A stretch of 29,211 nt of DNA from Pseudomonadota bacterium (GCA_023415605.1 JAEZKB010000267.1:1-29211), one strand, 5' to 3'. Counted from the first letter of the stretch, positions 7,393 through 15,659 are shown. Numbers and translations: made by a program. The notes: generated by a model not told the origin, from the sequence alone.

Positions 7393-7902
7393 TTGAGCGG
7401 TTTTCTGGACGAGATCGAACAAAGCGTACCGGGCTTGCGGCGATATGCGCGCGCATTGACCCGGAATGCTGACCGGGCCGACGATCTCGTTCAGGACTGC
7501 ATCGAACGGGCCCTGCGCAAGCGGGGCCTGTTCCGGCCCACCGGCCCACTGCAGGCCTGGCTCTACCGCATCCTCTTGAACCTCTATCGCAACAGCCTGC
7601 GGCAAACCAAAAGGCGCGGCGACCACCTGTCGATCGACGCCATGCTGATCGAACCTGCCATCCCGGCCCCGCAGCCCGGCCGCATCGCGCTCGCCGAGAT
7701 GAGCCGCGCCATCGACCAGCTGCCCGACGAGCAGCGGGAAGCCCTGCTGCTGGTGGTGCTCGAGGGCATGAGCTACGAGGAGGCCGCCGGAATCCTTGAA
7801 ATTCCAGCCGGAACACTGATGTCGCGGCTGAGCCGTGCCCGCACGGCGCTCAGGCAGCTGGCCGGCAATGCGGAAGAACCAAGACTAAGGACCGTCAAAT
7901 GA
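7393..7902 (+). CDS. RNA polymerase ECF sigma factor
   Basis: This 169-residue protein is a two-domain ECF sigma factor. Region 2 (about 8-75) has the -10-recognition sequence RNADRADDLVQDCIERALRK; region 4 (about 100-155) has AIDQLPDEQREALLLVVLEG and SYEEAAGILEIPAGTLMSRL, the helix-turn-helix for the -35 element. The start appears to be TTG 7393, only 15 bases after the upstream stop, with weak Shine-Dalgarno; translational coupling is likely. The stop overlaps the anti-sigma ATG by four bases. The inducing signal is unknown; the accompanying secreted protein suggests envelope or oxidative stress, as inference. Confidence 0.93.
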   Translation: MSGFLDEIEQSVPGLRRYARALTRNADRADDLVQDCIERALRKRGLFRPTGPLQAWLYRILLNLYRNSLRQTKRRGDHLSIDAMLIEPAIPAPQPGRIALAEMSRAIDQLPDEQREALLLVVLEGMSYEEAAGILEIPAGTLMSRLSRARTALRQLAGNAEEPRLRTVK

Positions 7903-8732
7903 GCGAGCAACGGAAAGAGGTCACCGAAGCCGATCTGCTCGCCTATGTCGACGGCAAGCTGTCCCCGGCCGACGACGACGCCGTCGAGGCCTACCTCGCC
8001 GCCAACCCGGCCAAAGCCGCCGAAGTCGCGCACTGGCAACGTCAGAACGAGGCGTTGCACGCGCTCTTCGATCCCGCCGGCCACGAGCCGGTGCCGGCGC
8101 ATCTCCAGCCCGCCACCATCGCCCGCGGCCATGCCGCCAATTCCAATTTTCGCTGGACCCAGGTCGCCGCCGCGCTGGTGCTGGTGGCGATCGGCGGCGC
8201 CATCGGCTGGGCCGGCCGCGATGTCGTTACCCCGACCGAGGCGGCGAGCGACATCCTCATCGACAGCGCCGTCACCGCCCATAGCCTCTACGTCAAGGAA
8301 AACCGCCACGCCGTCGAGGTCGCGGCCGATGACCGTGAGCACCTAGTCAACTGGCTCTCCAACCGCGTCACCCAGCCGATCAACCCGCCCGACCTAACGG
8401 CGGAAGGCTTCCAGTTCGTGGGCGGTCGCCTGCTGCCCCCGGTGGACTACGGCAAGACCGGCCCGGCCGCCCAGCTGATGTACGAGAACGCCGCCAGCGA
8501 GCGCGTCACCGTCTACATCACCTCGGCGTTGCCCGACCGCGCCACTGCCTACGAGTTCACCAACCGCGGCCCGCACGAAGCCTTCTACTGGGCCAACGAC
8601 AAGATCACCTGCACCGTCGTTGGCGAACTCCCTGACGCCGAGATGCAGACGGTCGCCAAGAAGGTCTATCAGCAACTCACCTGGCGCCCCGATACCACCG
8701 CCGCCCCGATGCAGTACGAGCGCGGCAGCTAG
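7899..8732 (+). CDS. Membrane-bound anti-sigma factor
   Basis: This 277-residue protein has a short cytoplasmic anti-sigma domain (about 8-60: EADLLAYVDGKLSPADDDAV, then VEAYLAANP). One membrane helix follows (about 87-105, VAAALVLVAIGGAIGWAG), and then a periplasmic domain of about 165 residues. There is no HxxxCxxC zinc motif, so it is not a ZAS-type factor. It should hold the overlapping ECF sigma factor inactive until an envelope signal is perceived. The periplasmic part resembles the C-terminal part of proteobacterial anti-sigma factors paired with this sigma type, but its ligand is unknown. It converges on the GFA-like gene with four bases between stops. Confidence 0.88.
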   Translation: MSEQRKEVTEADLLAYVDGKLSPADDDAVEAYLAANPAKAAEVAHWQRQNEALHALFDPAGHEPVPAHLQPATIARGHAANSNFRWTQVAAALVLVAIGGAIGWAGRDVVTPTEAASDILIDSAVTAHSLYVKENRHAVEVAADDREHLVNWLSNRVTQPINPPDLTAEGFQFVGGRLLPPVDYGKTGPAAQLMYENAASERVTVYITSALPDRATAYEFTNRGPHEAFYWANDKITCTVVGELPDAEMQTVAKKVYQQLTWRPDTTAAPMQYERGS

Positions 8733-8736
8733 GTTC

Positions 8737-9222
8737 TCACCTCACCATCATCGCGATCCGCGCCTTCATCAGTTGCCAGATGAAGCGCAGCGGGAAGAAA
8801 CGGTAGCCCGGCACATCCTCCGGCACCGGCCCCGGCGCGAACCGGGTATTGACCCGCATCTCCAGCGCCGGTTCGTCCCCGCCGAAGCCCGGCCGATAGG
8901 CCGCGACCCAGTGTGGGCCGCGGTCGAAGGAGACGAACATGCCCGAATTGCAGCAGGTGGCGACCATGCGATTGGTCGGCGTCCCGGGTCGCAGCTTGTC
9001 GGCGCGCAGGAGGTCCGCCCCGCGCGTCACCCGATAGCGGTCCTTGCGATAGAGGGCCGAATACGTGCCGCCGGCACCATCGAGGATCCTCCAGGCGCCG
9101 GGCAGTGCCTCGATCCGCGCCGCACCGGCCTGGCAGTCGTCGCAGTGGCAGGCCGCTACGACGATCGGCTCACCCTTGAGCGCCACTTCCACCTGTCCGC
9201 ACCGGCACCGGATCGTCGTCAT
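8737..9222 (-). CDS. GFA-like zinc-binding protein (DUF6151-like)
   Basis: This 161-residue protein has cysteines placed as in the glutathione-dependent formaldehyde-activating (GFA) fold. They are CRCG at 6-9, CHCDDC at 25-30, and CC at 90-91 in TCCNSGMF. It is probably a small zinc protein. Enzymatic activity toward S-hydroxymethylglutathione has been shown only for a few GFA members, so I do not assign it. The C-terminal YRFFPLRFIWQLMKARI extension fits the DUF6151 subgroup. ATG 9222 is preferred over the upstream frame because GGAG lies about 9 bases before it. It lies 37 bases downstream of the lldD-like gene on the same strand, probably in one operon. Confidence 0.75.
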   Translation of the reverse strand: MTTIRCRCGQVEVALKGEPIVVAACHCDDCQAGAARIEALPGAWRILDGAGGTYSALYRKDRYRVTRGADLLRADKLRPGTPTNRMVATCCNSGMFVSFDRGPHWVAAYRPGFGGDEPALEMRVNTRFAPGPVPEDVPGYRFFPLRFIWQLMKARIAMMVR

Positions 9223-9259
9223 TGCTTCGCTCCGGCCGCTGCGTAGGTAGGCGGCGGGC

Positions 9260-10432
9260 TCAGTACCCCTGCCGCTTCTGCAGGTCGTTCGAGTAGATGT
9301 TCTTGAGCCCGATATTGCGGACGTCGCGCTCACCCATCAACGCCATGGTGACGTCGATCTCCTTGCTGATGATGTTGAGCGCGCGGGTGACGCCATCTTC
9401 ACCACCGGCCCCCAGGCCGTAGTTCATGGCACGGCCGACGAAGACGCCCTTGGCGCCGAGCGCCAGCGCCTTGATCACGTCCTGGCCCGAGCGGATGCCG
9501 GAGTCCATCAGCACCTCGGTCTTGTGACCTACCGCATCGACGATCTCGGGCAGCACCCGGATGGTCGATGGCGCGCCGTCCAGCTGACGGCCGCCATGGT
9601 TGGAGACGATGATGCCGTCGGCGCCATGGTCGATGGCGAGCTGCGCATCCTCGGGGTCGAGAATGCCCTTGACCACCACCGGACCGCCGAACCGCTTCTT
9701 GATCCAGGCGATGTCCTTCCAGTTGAGCGTCAGGTCGAACTGCGTCGCCGTCCACTTGCTGAGCGAGGCGAGGTCGACCGCCTCGGTGACATGGCCCTGG
9801 ATATTGCCGAAGGTGTGCCGCTTGGCGCCCAGCATCCCGAAAGCCCAGGCCGGCTTGGTCGCCAGCTCCCAGATGAACTTCGGCGTGATCGGCGGTGGTG
9901 CGCGCAGCTTGTTGCGGATGTCCTTGTGCCGCTGGCCGAGGATCTGCAGGTCCATGGTCAGCACCAGCACCGAGCACTTGGCCGCCTTGGCGCGGTCGAT
10001 CAGCCGCTCGATGAAGGCGCGGTCGCGCATCACGTAGAGCTGGAACCAGAACGGCTTGGTCGTCCCCTCCGCCACGTCCTCGATCGAGCAGATGCTCATG
10101 GTCGAGAGCGTGAACGGAATGCCGAACTTCTCCGCCGCCCGCGCCGCCTTGATCTCCCCATTGGGGCTCTGCATCCCGGTCGAACCCACCGGCGCGATCG
10201 CCACCGGCATGGAGACCGGATGGCCCAGCATCGTGCTCGCAAGGTTGCGGTTCTCGAGGTTCACCGCCACCCGCTGCCGCAGTTTGATCTTTTCGAAGTC
10301 CGAGGTGTTCTCGCGATAGGTTTGCTCGGTGTAAGCACCCGAATCCGCATAGTCGAAGAACATCTTGGGCACCTTCCGGCGCGCCACCTTCATCAGGTCT
10401 TCGATGGTCAGGTACTTGTCGAGATTAGGCAT
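9260..10432 (-). CDS. lldD: FMN-dependent alpha-hydroxy acid dehydrogenase (L-lactate dehydrogenase-like)
   Basis: This 390-residue FMN enzyme oxidises an alpha-hydroxy acid, most likely L-lactate, to the 2-oxoacid, passing electrons to the quinone pool or oxygen. It begins with LTIEDLMKVARRKVPKMFFD and contains FMN-site segments PVGSTGMQSP, QLYV (131-134), K255 in VVKGI, and the catalytic SNHGGRQLDG with H279 and R282. It ends with SGIRSGQDVIKALALGAKGV and the GRAMNYGLGAGGEDGV phosphate site. LldD is usually membrane-associated. The exact substrate within the family is not certain. A promoter with a palindrome lies upstream at 10463-10492. Confidence 0.92.
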   Translation of the reverse strand: MPNLDKYLTIEDLMKVARRKVPKMFFDYADSGAYTEQTYRENTSDFEKIKLRQRVAVNLENRNLASTMLGHPVSMPVAIAPVGSTGMQSPNGEIKAARAAEKFGIPFTLSTMSICSIEDVAEGTTKPFWFQLYVMRDRAFIERLIDRAKAAKCSVLVLTMDLQILGQRHKDIRNKLRAPPPITPKFIWELATKPAWAFGMLGAKRHTFGNIQGHVTEAVDLASLSKWTATQFDLTLNWKDIAWIKKRFGGPVVVKGILDPEDAQLAIDHGADGIIVSNHGGRQLDGAPSTIRVLPEIVDAVGHKTEVLMDSGIRSGQDVIKALALGAKGVFVGRAMNYGLGAGGEDGVTRALNIISKEIDVTMALMGERDVRNIGLKNIYSNDLQKRQGY

Positions 10433-10462
10433 CCGGGCCCCCGGGCATAGGAAAGTGCGGCT

Positions 10463-10492
10463 GTTCTAGTCATCTGACATGTCAGTGGTCAA
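10463..10492 (-). promoter_or_regulatory. lldD promoter with palindromic operator in the spacer
   Basis: Read on the minus strand, TTGACC (10492-10487) and TAGAAC (10468-10463) are 18 bases apart. The perfect 12-bp palindrome CTGACATGTCAG (10474-10485) fills the spacer, where a dimeric repressor would act. GntR-type regulators often control lactate dehydrogenase genes, but no such regulator gene is in the window. Confidence 0.55.
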
Positions 10493-10593
10493 TCCGACCT
10501 TTGGCCTTTGGCTCCGCTGGCCGGAGCGGCGCGCAACCGACTCTTTGCCATGGGCGTTCATCCCGCAACTGTTACAGCGTCGCGAGGATCGCA

Positions 10594-11490
10594 ATGCCCG
10601 CAGGCACCCGCCCCGTCTGGAGGGGACAGCTTCGTCTTTCCCTGGTCTCGATCCCCGTCGAGATGTTCACCGCGACCAAGTCGAACGCCAAGCCGACCTT
10701 CCACCAGATCCACGAGCCTACCGGCAAGCGCATCCACTACCAGAAAGTCGCCGACGGGGTCGGCCCGGTGGAAACCAGCGACATCCGCAAGGGCTTCGAA
10801 TACGAAAAGGGCGACTACGTCCTCCTGACCGATGACGAAATCGACGCGGTCAAACTCGAAACGCGCAAGACGCTCGAACTGGTGCAGTTCGTCGACGAGG
10901 ACGAGATCCCGGCCCTCTACTATGACACGCCCTATTTCGTCGCCCCGGCGGACGAACTCGCCGAGGATGCGTTCCGCGTCGTCCGCGACGCGCTGCGCAA
11001 GTCGAAGAAGGTCGGCCTCGGCCAGCTGGCACTGCGCGGCAAGGAGTACCTCGTCGCCGTCCGTCCTTGCGGCAAGGGAATCCTGCTCGAAACACTGCAT
11101 TACGCCGACGAGATCAAGAAGTCGGACTCGTTCTTCTCCGAAATACCGGCCAAGTCCACCGACCCCGATTTGCTCGACGTCGCCACCGCGCTCATCGACA
11201 AGAAGACCTCCAAGTTCGATCCCGCCGAGTTCAAGGACCACTATAACGCCGCCCTGCGCGAACTCATCGCCCGCAAGCTCAAGTCCAAGGGCAAGAAGGT
11301 CGCCACCGACGTCGAGGAACCGTCCAGGAGTCCGCGCGGCGACAACGTCGTCGACCTCATGGCGGCGCTCAAGAAAAGCCTTGAAGGCGGCTCAGGCGGC
11401 ACGGCCACCAAGGCACCGGCCAAGTCGAAGGCCAAGCCTGCCGCGAAGAAGCCAGCCGCGAAGACCAGCGCACGCAAGAAGGCGAGCTAA
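10594..11490 (+). CDS. ku: Ku protein of bacterial non-homologous end joining
   Basis: This 298-residue single-core Ku forms a homodimeric ring on double-strand DNA ends and recruits LigD. It starts RPVWRGQLRLSLVSIPVEMF and continues with typical Ku segments: TFHQIHEPTGKRIHYQKV, FEYEKGDYVLLTDDEIDAV, DTPYFVAPAD and GLGQLALRGKEYLVAVRP. The last ~37 residues form a flexible lysine/alanine tail (repeats of KPAAKK and KAPAK), which in other Ku proteins adds DNA binding. ATG 10594 has GAGG eight bases upstream; an in-frame upstream ATG at 10501 has no family support. Its TAA is followed directly by the ligD ATG. Confidence 0.95.
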   Translation: MPAGTRPVWRGQLRLSLVSIPVEMFTATKSNAKPTFHQIHEPTGKRIHYQKVADGVGPVETSDIRKGFEYEKGDYVLLTDDEIDAVKLETRKTLELVQFVDEDEIPALYYDTPYFVAPADELAEDAFRVVRDALRKSKKVGLGQLALRGKEYLVAVRPCGKGILLETLHYADEIKKSDSFFSEIPAKSTDPDLLDVATALIDKKTSKFDPAEFKDHYNAALRELIARKLKSKGKKVATDVEEPSRSPRGDNVVDLMAALKKSLEGGSGGTATKAPAKSKAKPAAKKPAAKTSARKKAS

Positions 11491-14091
11491 ATGGTCGCCA
11501 AAGCGCAGGAATTGCTCAAGGACTACCGGCGCAAGCGCGACTTCGCCAAGACTGCGGAACCGTCTGGTAGCAAGTCGAAGACGACAGCCTCCCAATCCAC
11601 CGGCGGCCGCTTTGTCGTCCAGAAACACGATGCCACCCGGCTCCATTACGATTTCCGCCTCGAACTCGACGGCGTGCTCAAGAGCTGGGCCGTCACCAAG
11701 GGCCCGTCCACCAACCCCTCCGACAAGCGACTCGCCGTTCATGTCGAGGACCATCCGCTCGACTACGGCGACTTCGAGGGCACCATTCCCGAAGGCCAGT
11801 ACGGTGGCGGCACAGTGATGCTATGGGACGAAGGCACCTGGGAGCCGATCGGCGACCCGCACAAGGGGCTCGAAGAGGGCGATCTCAAATTCGTCCTCCA
11901 CGGCAAGCGCATGAAGGGCGAGTGGGTGCTCGTCCACATGAAGGGCCGCGACCAGAAGACCCGCAACGGCCCGCGCGAAAACTGGCTGCTGATCAAGCAC
12001 CGCGACCGCTACGCGACCGAGAGCGACGGCCTCGTCGAAAAGTTCACGACCAGCGTCGAGACCGGACGCGACCTGGAGGGCATCGCCAAGGGCCTCAAGT
12101 CGCGCAAGAAGAGCACCAAGGCCGAGCCCGGCAAGCAGGTCTGGACCGGCGGCAAGTCCGTCGCCCTGCCCGAGTTCCGCGAGCCGCAGCTCGCGACCCT
12201 GGTTGACGAAGTGCCCGCCGGCCGCGAATGGCTGTTCGAGATGAAATTCGACGGCTACCGCGCTCTCGCCGCCATAGCCGGCAGCGAAGTCCGCATCTTC
12301 ACCCGCAATGGCAATGACTGGACCCGCCAGTTCGGCCGACTCGTCGAACCGCTGTCGAAACTCACCAAGGGCTCGGCCGTGATCGATGGCGAGATCTGCT
12401 CATTCAAGGACGGCCGCACCGATTTCTCAACCTTGAAGGACGCGCTCGGCTCCGGCGGACCCCTTGTCTACTTCGCCTTCGACCTGCTCGAACTCGACGG
12501 CGAAAATCTCGAGCATCTGCCGCTCACCGAGCGCAAGGCAAAGCTCAAGGCGCTGCTCGGCGAGATCGAGGCCGAAGCCGAGGTGCAGTATTCCGAGCAC
12601 GTGGTCGGCAGCGGCGGAAAGGTCTTCGCCGCCATGTGCGAAGCGGGCCACGAAGGTGTCATCGCCAAGCTCGCCAGTTCCACCTACCAGCACGACCGCA
12701 CCAAGACCTGGCTCAAGATCAAGTGCCTCAGACGCCAGGAATTCGTCATCGGCGGCTGGCGCCCGTCCGAGAAGAAGAAAGGCTTCGCCTCGCTGCTGCT
12801 CGGCACTTGGGAAGACGGCAAGCTGGTCTATCGCGGCCGCGTCGGCACCGGCTTTAACGACAAGTCCCACGCCGCCATCCAGCAGGCGCTCGACGCGCGC
12901 GCACGGAGGACGCCGGCTTACGAGTCCGTGCCCCGAGACATCCGCCGTCGCGCCAACTGGGTCGAGCCCGAACTCGTCGGCGAGATCGCCTTCACAGAGA
13001 TCACGCCGGACGGCGTGCTCCGGCACCCGAGCTTCATTGGCCTCCGCGAAGACAAGAAGGCCAGGGAGGTGCATATTGAGGCGCCGGCTCAGCCGCCAGC
13101 CAAGGCCAAACCCGCCGCGGCCAAAACCAAGCCGGCCAAGCAATCGAGCGCGAAGGGCAAGTCGAAAGCCGTGGCCTTCACCGACGAGATGGGCATTGCT
13201 GCCGCCGAGAAAGTGGGCGTCAAGCTCACCAGTCCCGATCGTGTCGCCTATCCGGGCCAGGGCGTCACCAAGGCCGACCTTGCCGCCTATTACGAGGCCG
13301 TGGCCGAGCGCATGCTGCCGCATATCGCCCGCCGGCCCTTGAGCCTGGTACGCTGCCCGCAAGGCCGCGCCAAATACTGCTTCTTCCAGAAGCATTCGTC
13401 AGGCGGCTTCCCCGACCAGTTCAAGGAAGTGCCGATCACCGAAAAGGATGGCGACGTCCAGGACTACATGTATGTCGAAGGCCTCGATGGCCTCATCGCC
13501 GGCGTGCAGATGAACGTCCTCGAGTACCACATCTGGGGCAGCCACATCGATGACGTCGACAAGCCCGACCGCATCATCTTCGACATCGATCCCGACGAGG
13601 GCCTGGATTTCGGCATCGTCCGCGGTGCCGCCATGGATATTCGCGACAAGCTGGCCGCCATCGGATTGAAGACCTTCCCGATGGTCACCGGCGGCAAGGG
13701 CATCCACGTCATCGCGCCGCTAAAGCCGGTGCTCGAATGGCCCGAGGTCAAGGCCTTCTGCCGCGGCTTCGCTGAACAGCTTTCCATCGACGAGCCGGAC
13801 CGCTTCACGGCCAACATCCGCAAGGTACAGCGCAAGGGCCGCATGTTCGTCGACTACCTGCGTAACGAGCGCGGTTCGACCGCGATTTCGCCTTTCTCCA
13901 CCCGCAGCCGCGAGGGCGCCCCCTGCGCCGTCCCCATCGGCTGGGACGAGATGGAAACGCTCGACCGCGCCAACGGCTTCTCCCTCGAAGCCGCCGCCGA
14001 ACGCGCCCAGGGGCCCGATCCCTGGAAGGACTATTTCAAACTGACCCAGTCCATCACCAAGAAGATGGTCGAGGAGTATTCGAGCCGCTAG
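11491..14091 (+). CDS. ligD: Multidomain DNA ligase D (3'-phosphoesterase, ligase, polymerase)
   Basis: This 866-residue enzyme processes and seals Ku-bound DNA ends. The phosphoesterase domain (about 20-175) has the catalytic set H46, H52, D54, R56, H88 and Y92 in HDATRLHYDFR and EDHPLDYGDFEG. The ATP-dependent ligase domain (about 225-530) has K252 in the KxDGxR motif (EMKFDGYR), DGEIC at 299-303 and EGVIAK at 388-393. A Lys/Ala/Pro-rich linker (about 531-560) leads to the primase-like polymerase domain (about 565-860) with metal-binding D698 and D700 in FDIDPDEG and TGGKGIHV. PE-LIG-POL order is the usual proteobacterial arrangement. No catalytic residue is missing, so the system looks functional. 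It abuts ku as TAA-ATG. Confidence 0.97.
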   Translation: MVAKAQELLKDYRRKRDFAKTAEPSGSKSKTTASQSTGGRFVVQKHDATRLHYDFRLELDGVLKSWAVTKGPSTNPSDKRLAVHVEDHPLDYGDFEGTIPEGQYGGGTVMLWDEGTWEPIGDPHKGLEEGDLKFVLHGKRMKGEWVLVHMKGRDQKTRNGPRENWLLIKHRDRYATESDGLVEKFTTSVETGRDLEGIAKGLKSRKKSTKAEPGKQVWTGGKSVALPEFREPQLATLVDEVPAGREWLFEMKFDGYRALAAIAGSEVRIFTRNGNDWTRQFGRLVEPLSKLTKGSAVIDGEICSFKDGRTDFSTLKDALGSGGPLVYFAFDLLELDGENLEHLPLTERKAKLKALLGEIEAEAEVQYSEHVVGSGGKVFAAMCEAGHEGVIAKLASSTYQHDRTKTWLKIKCLRRQEFVIGGWRPSEKKKGFASLLLGTWEDGKLVYRGRVGTGFNDKSHAAIQQALDARARRTPAYESVPRDIRRRANWVEPELVGEIAFTEITPDGVLRHPSFIGLREDKKAREVHIEAPAQPPAKAKPAAAKTKPAKQSSAKGKSKAVAFTDEMGIAAAEKVGVKLTSPDRVAYPGQGVTKADLAAYYEAVAERMLPHIARRPLSLVRCPQGRAKYCFFQKHSSGGFPDQFKEVPITEKDGDVQDYMYVEGLDGLIAGVQMNVLEYHIWGSHIDDVDKPDRIIFDIDPDEGLDFGIVRGAAMDIRDKLAAIGLKTFPMVTGGKGIHVIAPLKPVLEWPEVKAFCRGFAEQLSIDEPDRFTANIRKVQRKGRMFVDYLRNERGSTAISPFSTRSREGAPCAVPIGWDEMETLDRANGFSLEAAAERAQGPDPWKDYFKLTQSITKKMVEEYSSR

Positions 14092-14166
14092 GCCTGCGCG
14101 GGTCGAGAGTTGTGCTGAGAAGCCTCCTGTCGTCCGCGTTCAGGGCGGCGTCAGTGCAACCGGCAT

Positions 14167-14775
14167 ATGACCGTTGGCATGAAAACGCCGCTCCTCACCG
14201 CGATCCTCAGCACCTTTCTGGCCACCACCAGTCCGGTAGCGGCCTTCTCGACCAACTGCCCGGCCGAGATCAAGGCCACCGTGGCCGGCATCTTCCAGCA
14301 CGGCCCGTTCGAAATGACGTCCACCATGGACGGCATCTCTGGCCGCTCGCTCACCGTCGGCCAGATCGTCCCCGGCGAAGCTATGCACAGCCACACCGAG
14401 GTCGGCGGCCACACGGGAGAGCTCATCATCGCCGACGGCCGCATGTGGCGCCGCTCGAACGACGGCCCCTGGACCGAGCATCCGCTTGAAAACGATTACC
14501 TCGCGCAACTGACGCATCCGCCCTTCTTCGACGCGCTCGACGTCATGGTCCGGCCGCGCTGCCTCGGCCTCACCGAAAGCGATGGCCGGACTTTCCTCGG
14601 CTATCGCTTCGGCATCGATACGCCGGACATCACCATCGACCTGACTTTCTACGCCAGCCCGGACAGCCGTCTGATGGCCCGCGTCGATGCGGTCATCGCC
14701 ATCGCCGGCGACGAGAGCAGCAGCACCGCGCTCTATCGCTACGATCCCACGATCACGATTGAGCCGCCGATGTAA
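14167..14775 (+). CDS. Secreted protein of unknown function, tandem paralogue A
   Basis: This protein of about 202 residues has a Sec-type signal (MKTPLLTAILSTFLATTSPV, cleavage near VAA-F). It aligns along its length with the next gene product: NCPAEIKA vs DPCVDEIKA, GPFEMTST vs GPMRMEST, GQIVPGEAMH vs GEIVPPANMH, GPWTEHP vs GAWTELP, RCLGLTESDG vs KCNGTTSVNG, and a YDPTITIEPPM end. Two cysteines are conserved, suggesting one disulphide. The strand pattern suggests a LolA/LppX-like lipid-binding fold, as inference only. Either ATG 14167 or ATG 14179 could be the start; neither has a clear Shine-Dalgarno. Confidence 0.75.
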   Translation: MTVGMKTPLLTAILSTFLATTSPVAAFSTNCPAEIKATVAGIFQHGPFEMTSTMDGISGRSLTVGQIVPGEAMHSHTEVGGHTGELIIADGRMWRRSNDGPWTEHPLENDYLAQLTHPPFFDALDVMVRPRCLGLTESDGRTFLGYRFGIDTPDITIDLTFYASPDSRLMARVDAVIAIAGDESSSTALYRYDPTITIEPPM

Positions 14776-14881
14776 AATGTCGTCGCACGATCGCTGCAAA
14801 TGCGCGTTAGTCGTTCAGTTTGCGTTCACGCGGCCGCCCCCACAAGGCGGCTAGTGAACCCCATCCCCATCGGAGCTCTCC

Positions 14882-15469
14882 ATGCGCATTTCCCTTGCCT
14901 TCCTCGCCACCGCCGCCGCCTTCGCCGCCACCCCGGTGCTCGCCGATCCCTGCGTCGATGAAATCAAGGCCGCTATGGGCAAGGCCATGACCTCCGGCCC
15001 GATGCGGATGGAATCCACCATCACCGGCGCCACCTCCATGTCGATGAAGGGCGAAATCGTTCCCCCCGCCAACATGCACGCCGTGGTCGACACCGCCGGC
15101 CAGGTCATCGAGATGACGATCCTCGACGGCAAGGCCTGGATGAACATGGCCGGCGCCTGGACTGAACTCCCGGCCGCCGCTGCCGAGCAGATGGCCGCTG
15201 GCTTCAACATGGCCGACACCAGCGCCCTCGACGCCATGACCGATGCCAAATGCAACGGCACCACCAGTGTCAACGGCAAGGACGTCCTGAGCTATTCCTG
15301 GAACCTCGCCGTCGATGGGACCACCACCGTCAACCGCGCCTTCGTCGATCCCGCCAACGGCGCCCCCACGCGCATGGAGACCGACGTGACCGCCGCCGGC
15401 GCCGTCACCAACGTCGTCGTCGACTATACCTACGACCCCGCCGTCACCATCACTGCTCCGGCGATGTGA
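14882..15469 (+). CDS. Secreted protein of unknown function, tandem paralogue B
   Basis: This 195-residue exported protein has the signal MRISLAFLATAAAFAATPVL with cleavage after LADP or nearby. Its mature part is rich in Met and small residues (GPMRMESTITGATSMSMKGE, then AWMNMAGAWTELP), with conserved cysteines in DPCVDEIKA and KCNGTTSVNG and the end YDPAVTITAPAM. It is paralogous to the gene just upstream, so the pair arose by duplication. GGAG is six bases before ATG 14882. The repeated W-x-x-AGAWTELP pattern and beta-rich layout suggest a lipoprotein-carrier-like fold; function is unknown. It ends in a good terminator. Confidence 0.83.
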   Translation: MRISLAFLATAAAFAATPVLADPCVDEIKAAMGKAMTSGPMRMESTITGATSMSMKGEIVPPANMHAVVDTAGQVIEMTILDGKAWMNMAGAWTELPAAAAEQMAAGFNMADTSALDAMTDAKCNGTTSVNGKDVLSYSWNLAVDGTTTVNRAFVDPANGAPTRMETDVTAAGAVTNVVVDYTYDPAVTITAPAM

Positions 15470-15487
15470 TTGGCCTGGATGTGAATG

Positions 15488-15519
15488 AAGGGCGGCCACA
15501 AGGGCCGCCTTTTGTTTTT
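15488..15519 (+). terminator. Rho-independent terminator after the secreted paralogue pair
   Basis: The stem AAGGGCGGCC / GGCCGCCTTT (10 bp with one G-U pair) encloses the loop ACAAG and is followed by TTTGTTTTT. It lies 18 bases after the stop at 15469. Confidence 0.88.
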
Positions 15520-15522
15520 GTC

Positions 15523-15659
15523 GCGCCCCCTCCACCGTCCTGCGGACGGTCCCCCTCCCCCGCTGCGCAGGGGAGGGTCCAGGAGAGATTGAGCCCCAGC
15601 GGATCCTCACCCGTGACAACGGGGGAGGGGGACCAGACGAAGTCTGGTGGAGGGGGCGC
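15523..15659. repeat. Complete palindromic intergenic repeat (137 bp)
   Basis: Terminal inverted arms GCGCCCCCTCCACC (15523-15536) and GGTGGAGGGGGCGC (15646-15659) are perfect complements. Inside each lies a short tip hairpin (GTCC-tgc-GGAC on the left, AGAC-gaa-GTCT on the right), then GGTCCCCCTCCCC or its complement. Central hairpins follow (CCCTCCCC with GGGGAGGG; ACCC with GGGG around GTGACAAC). Half copies occur at 15-72, 26428-26480 and 29175-29211. It separates a terminator from the stop of iolB. Confidence 0.88.

Noticed and set aside
9524..10450. Plus-strand open frame opposite lldD
   Set aside because: It shows Arg/His/Leu-rich shadow composition and covers the catalytic motifs of lldD on the other strand.
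12427..13395. Minus-strand open frame inside ligD
   Set aside because: ligD is intact and full length with all catalytic residues across this stretch.
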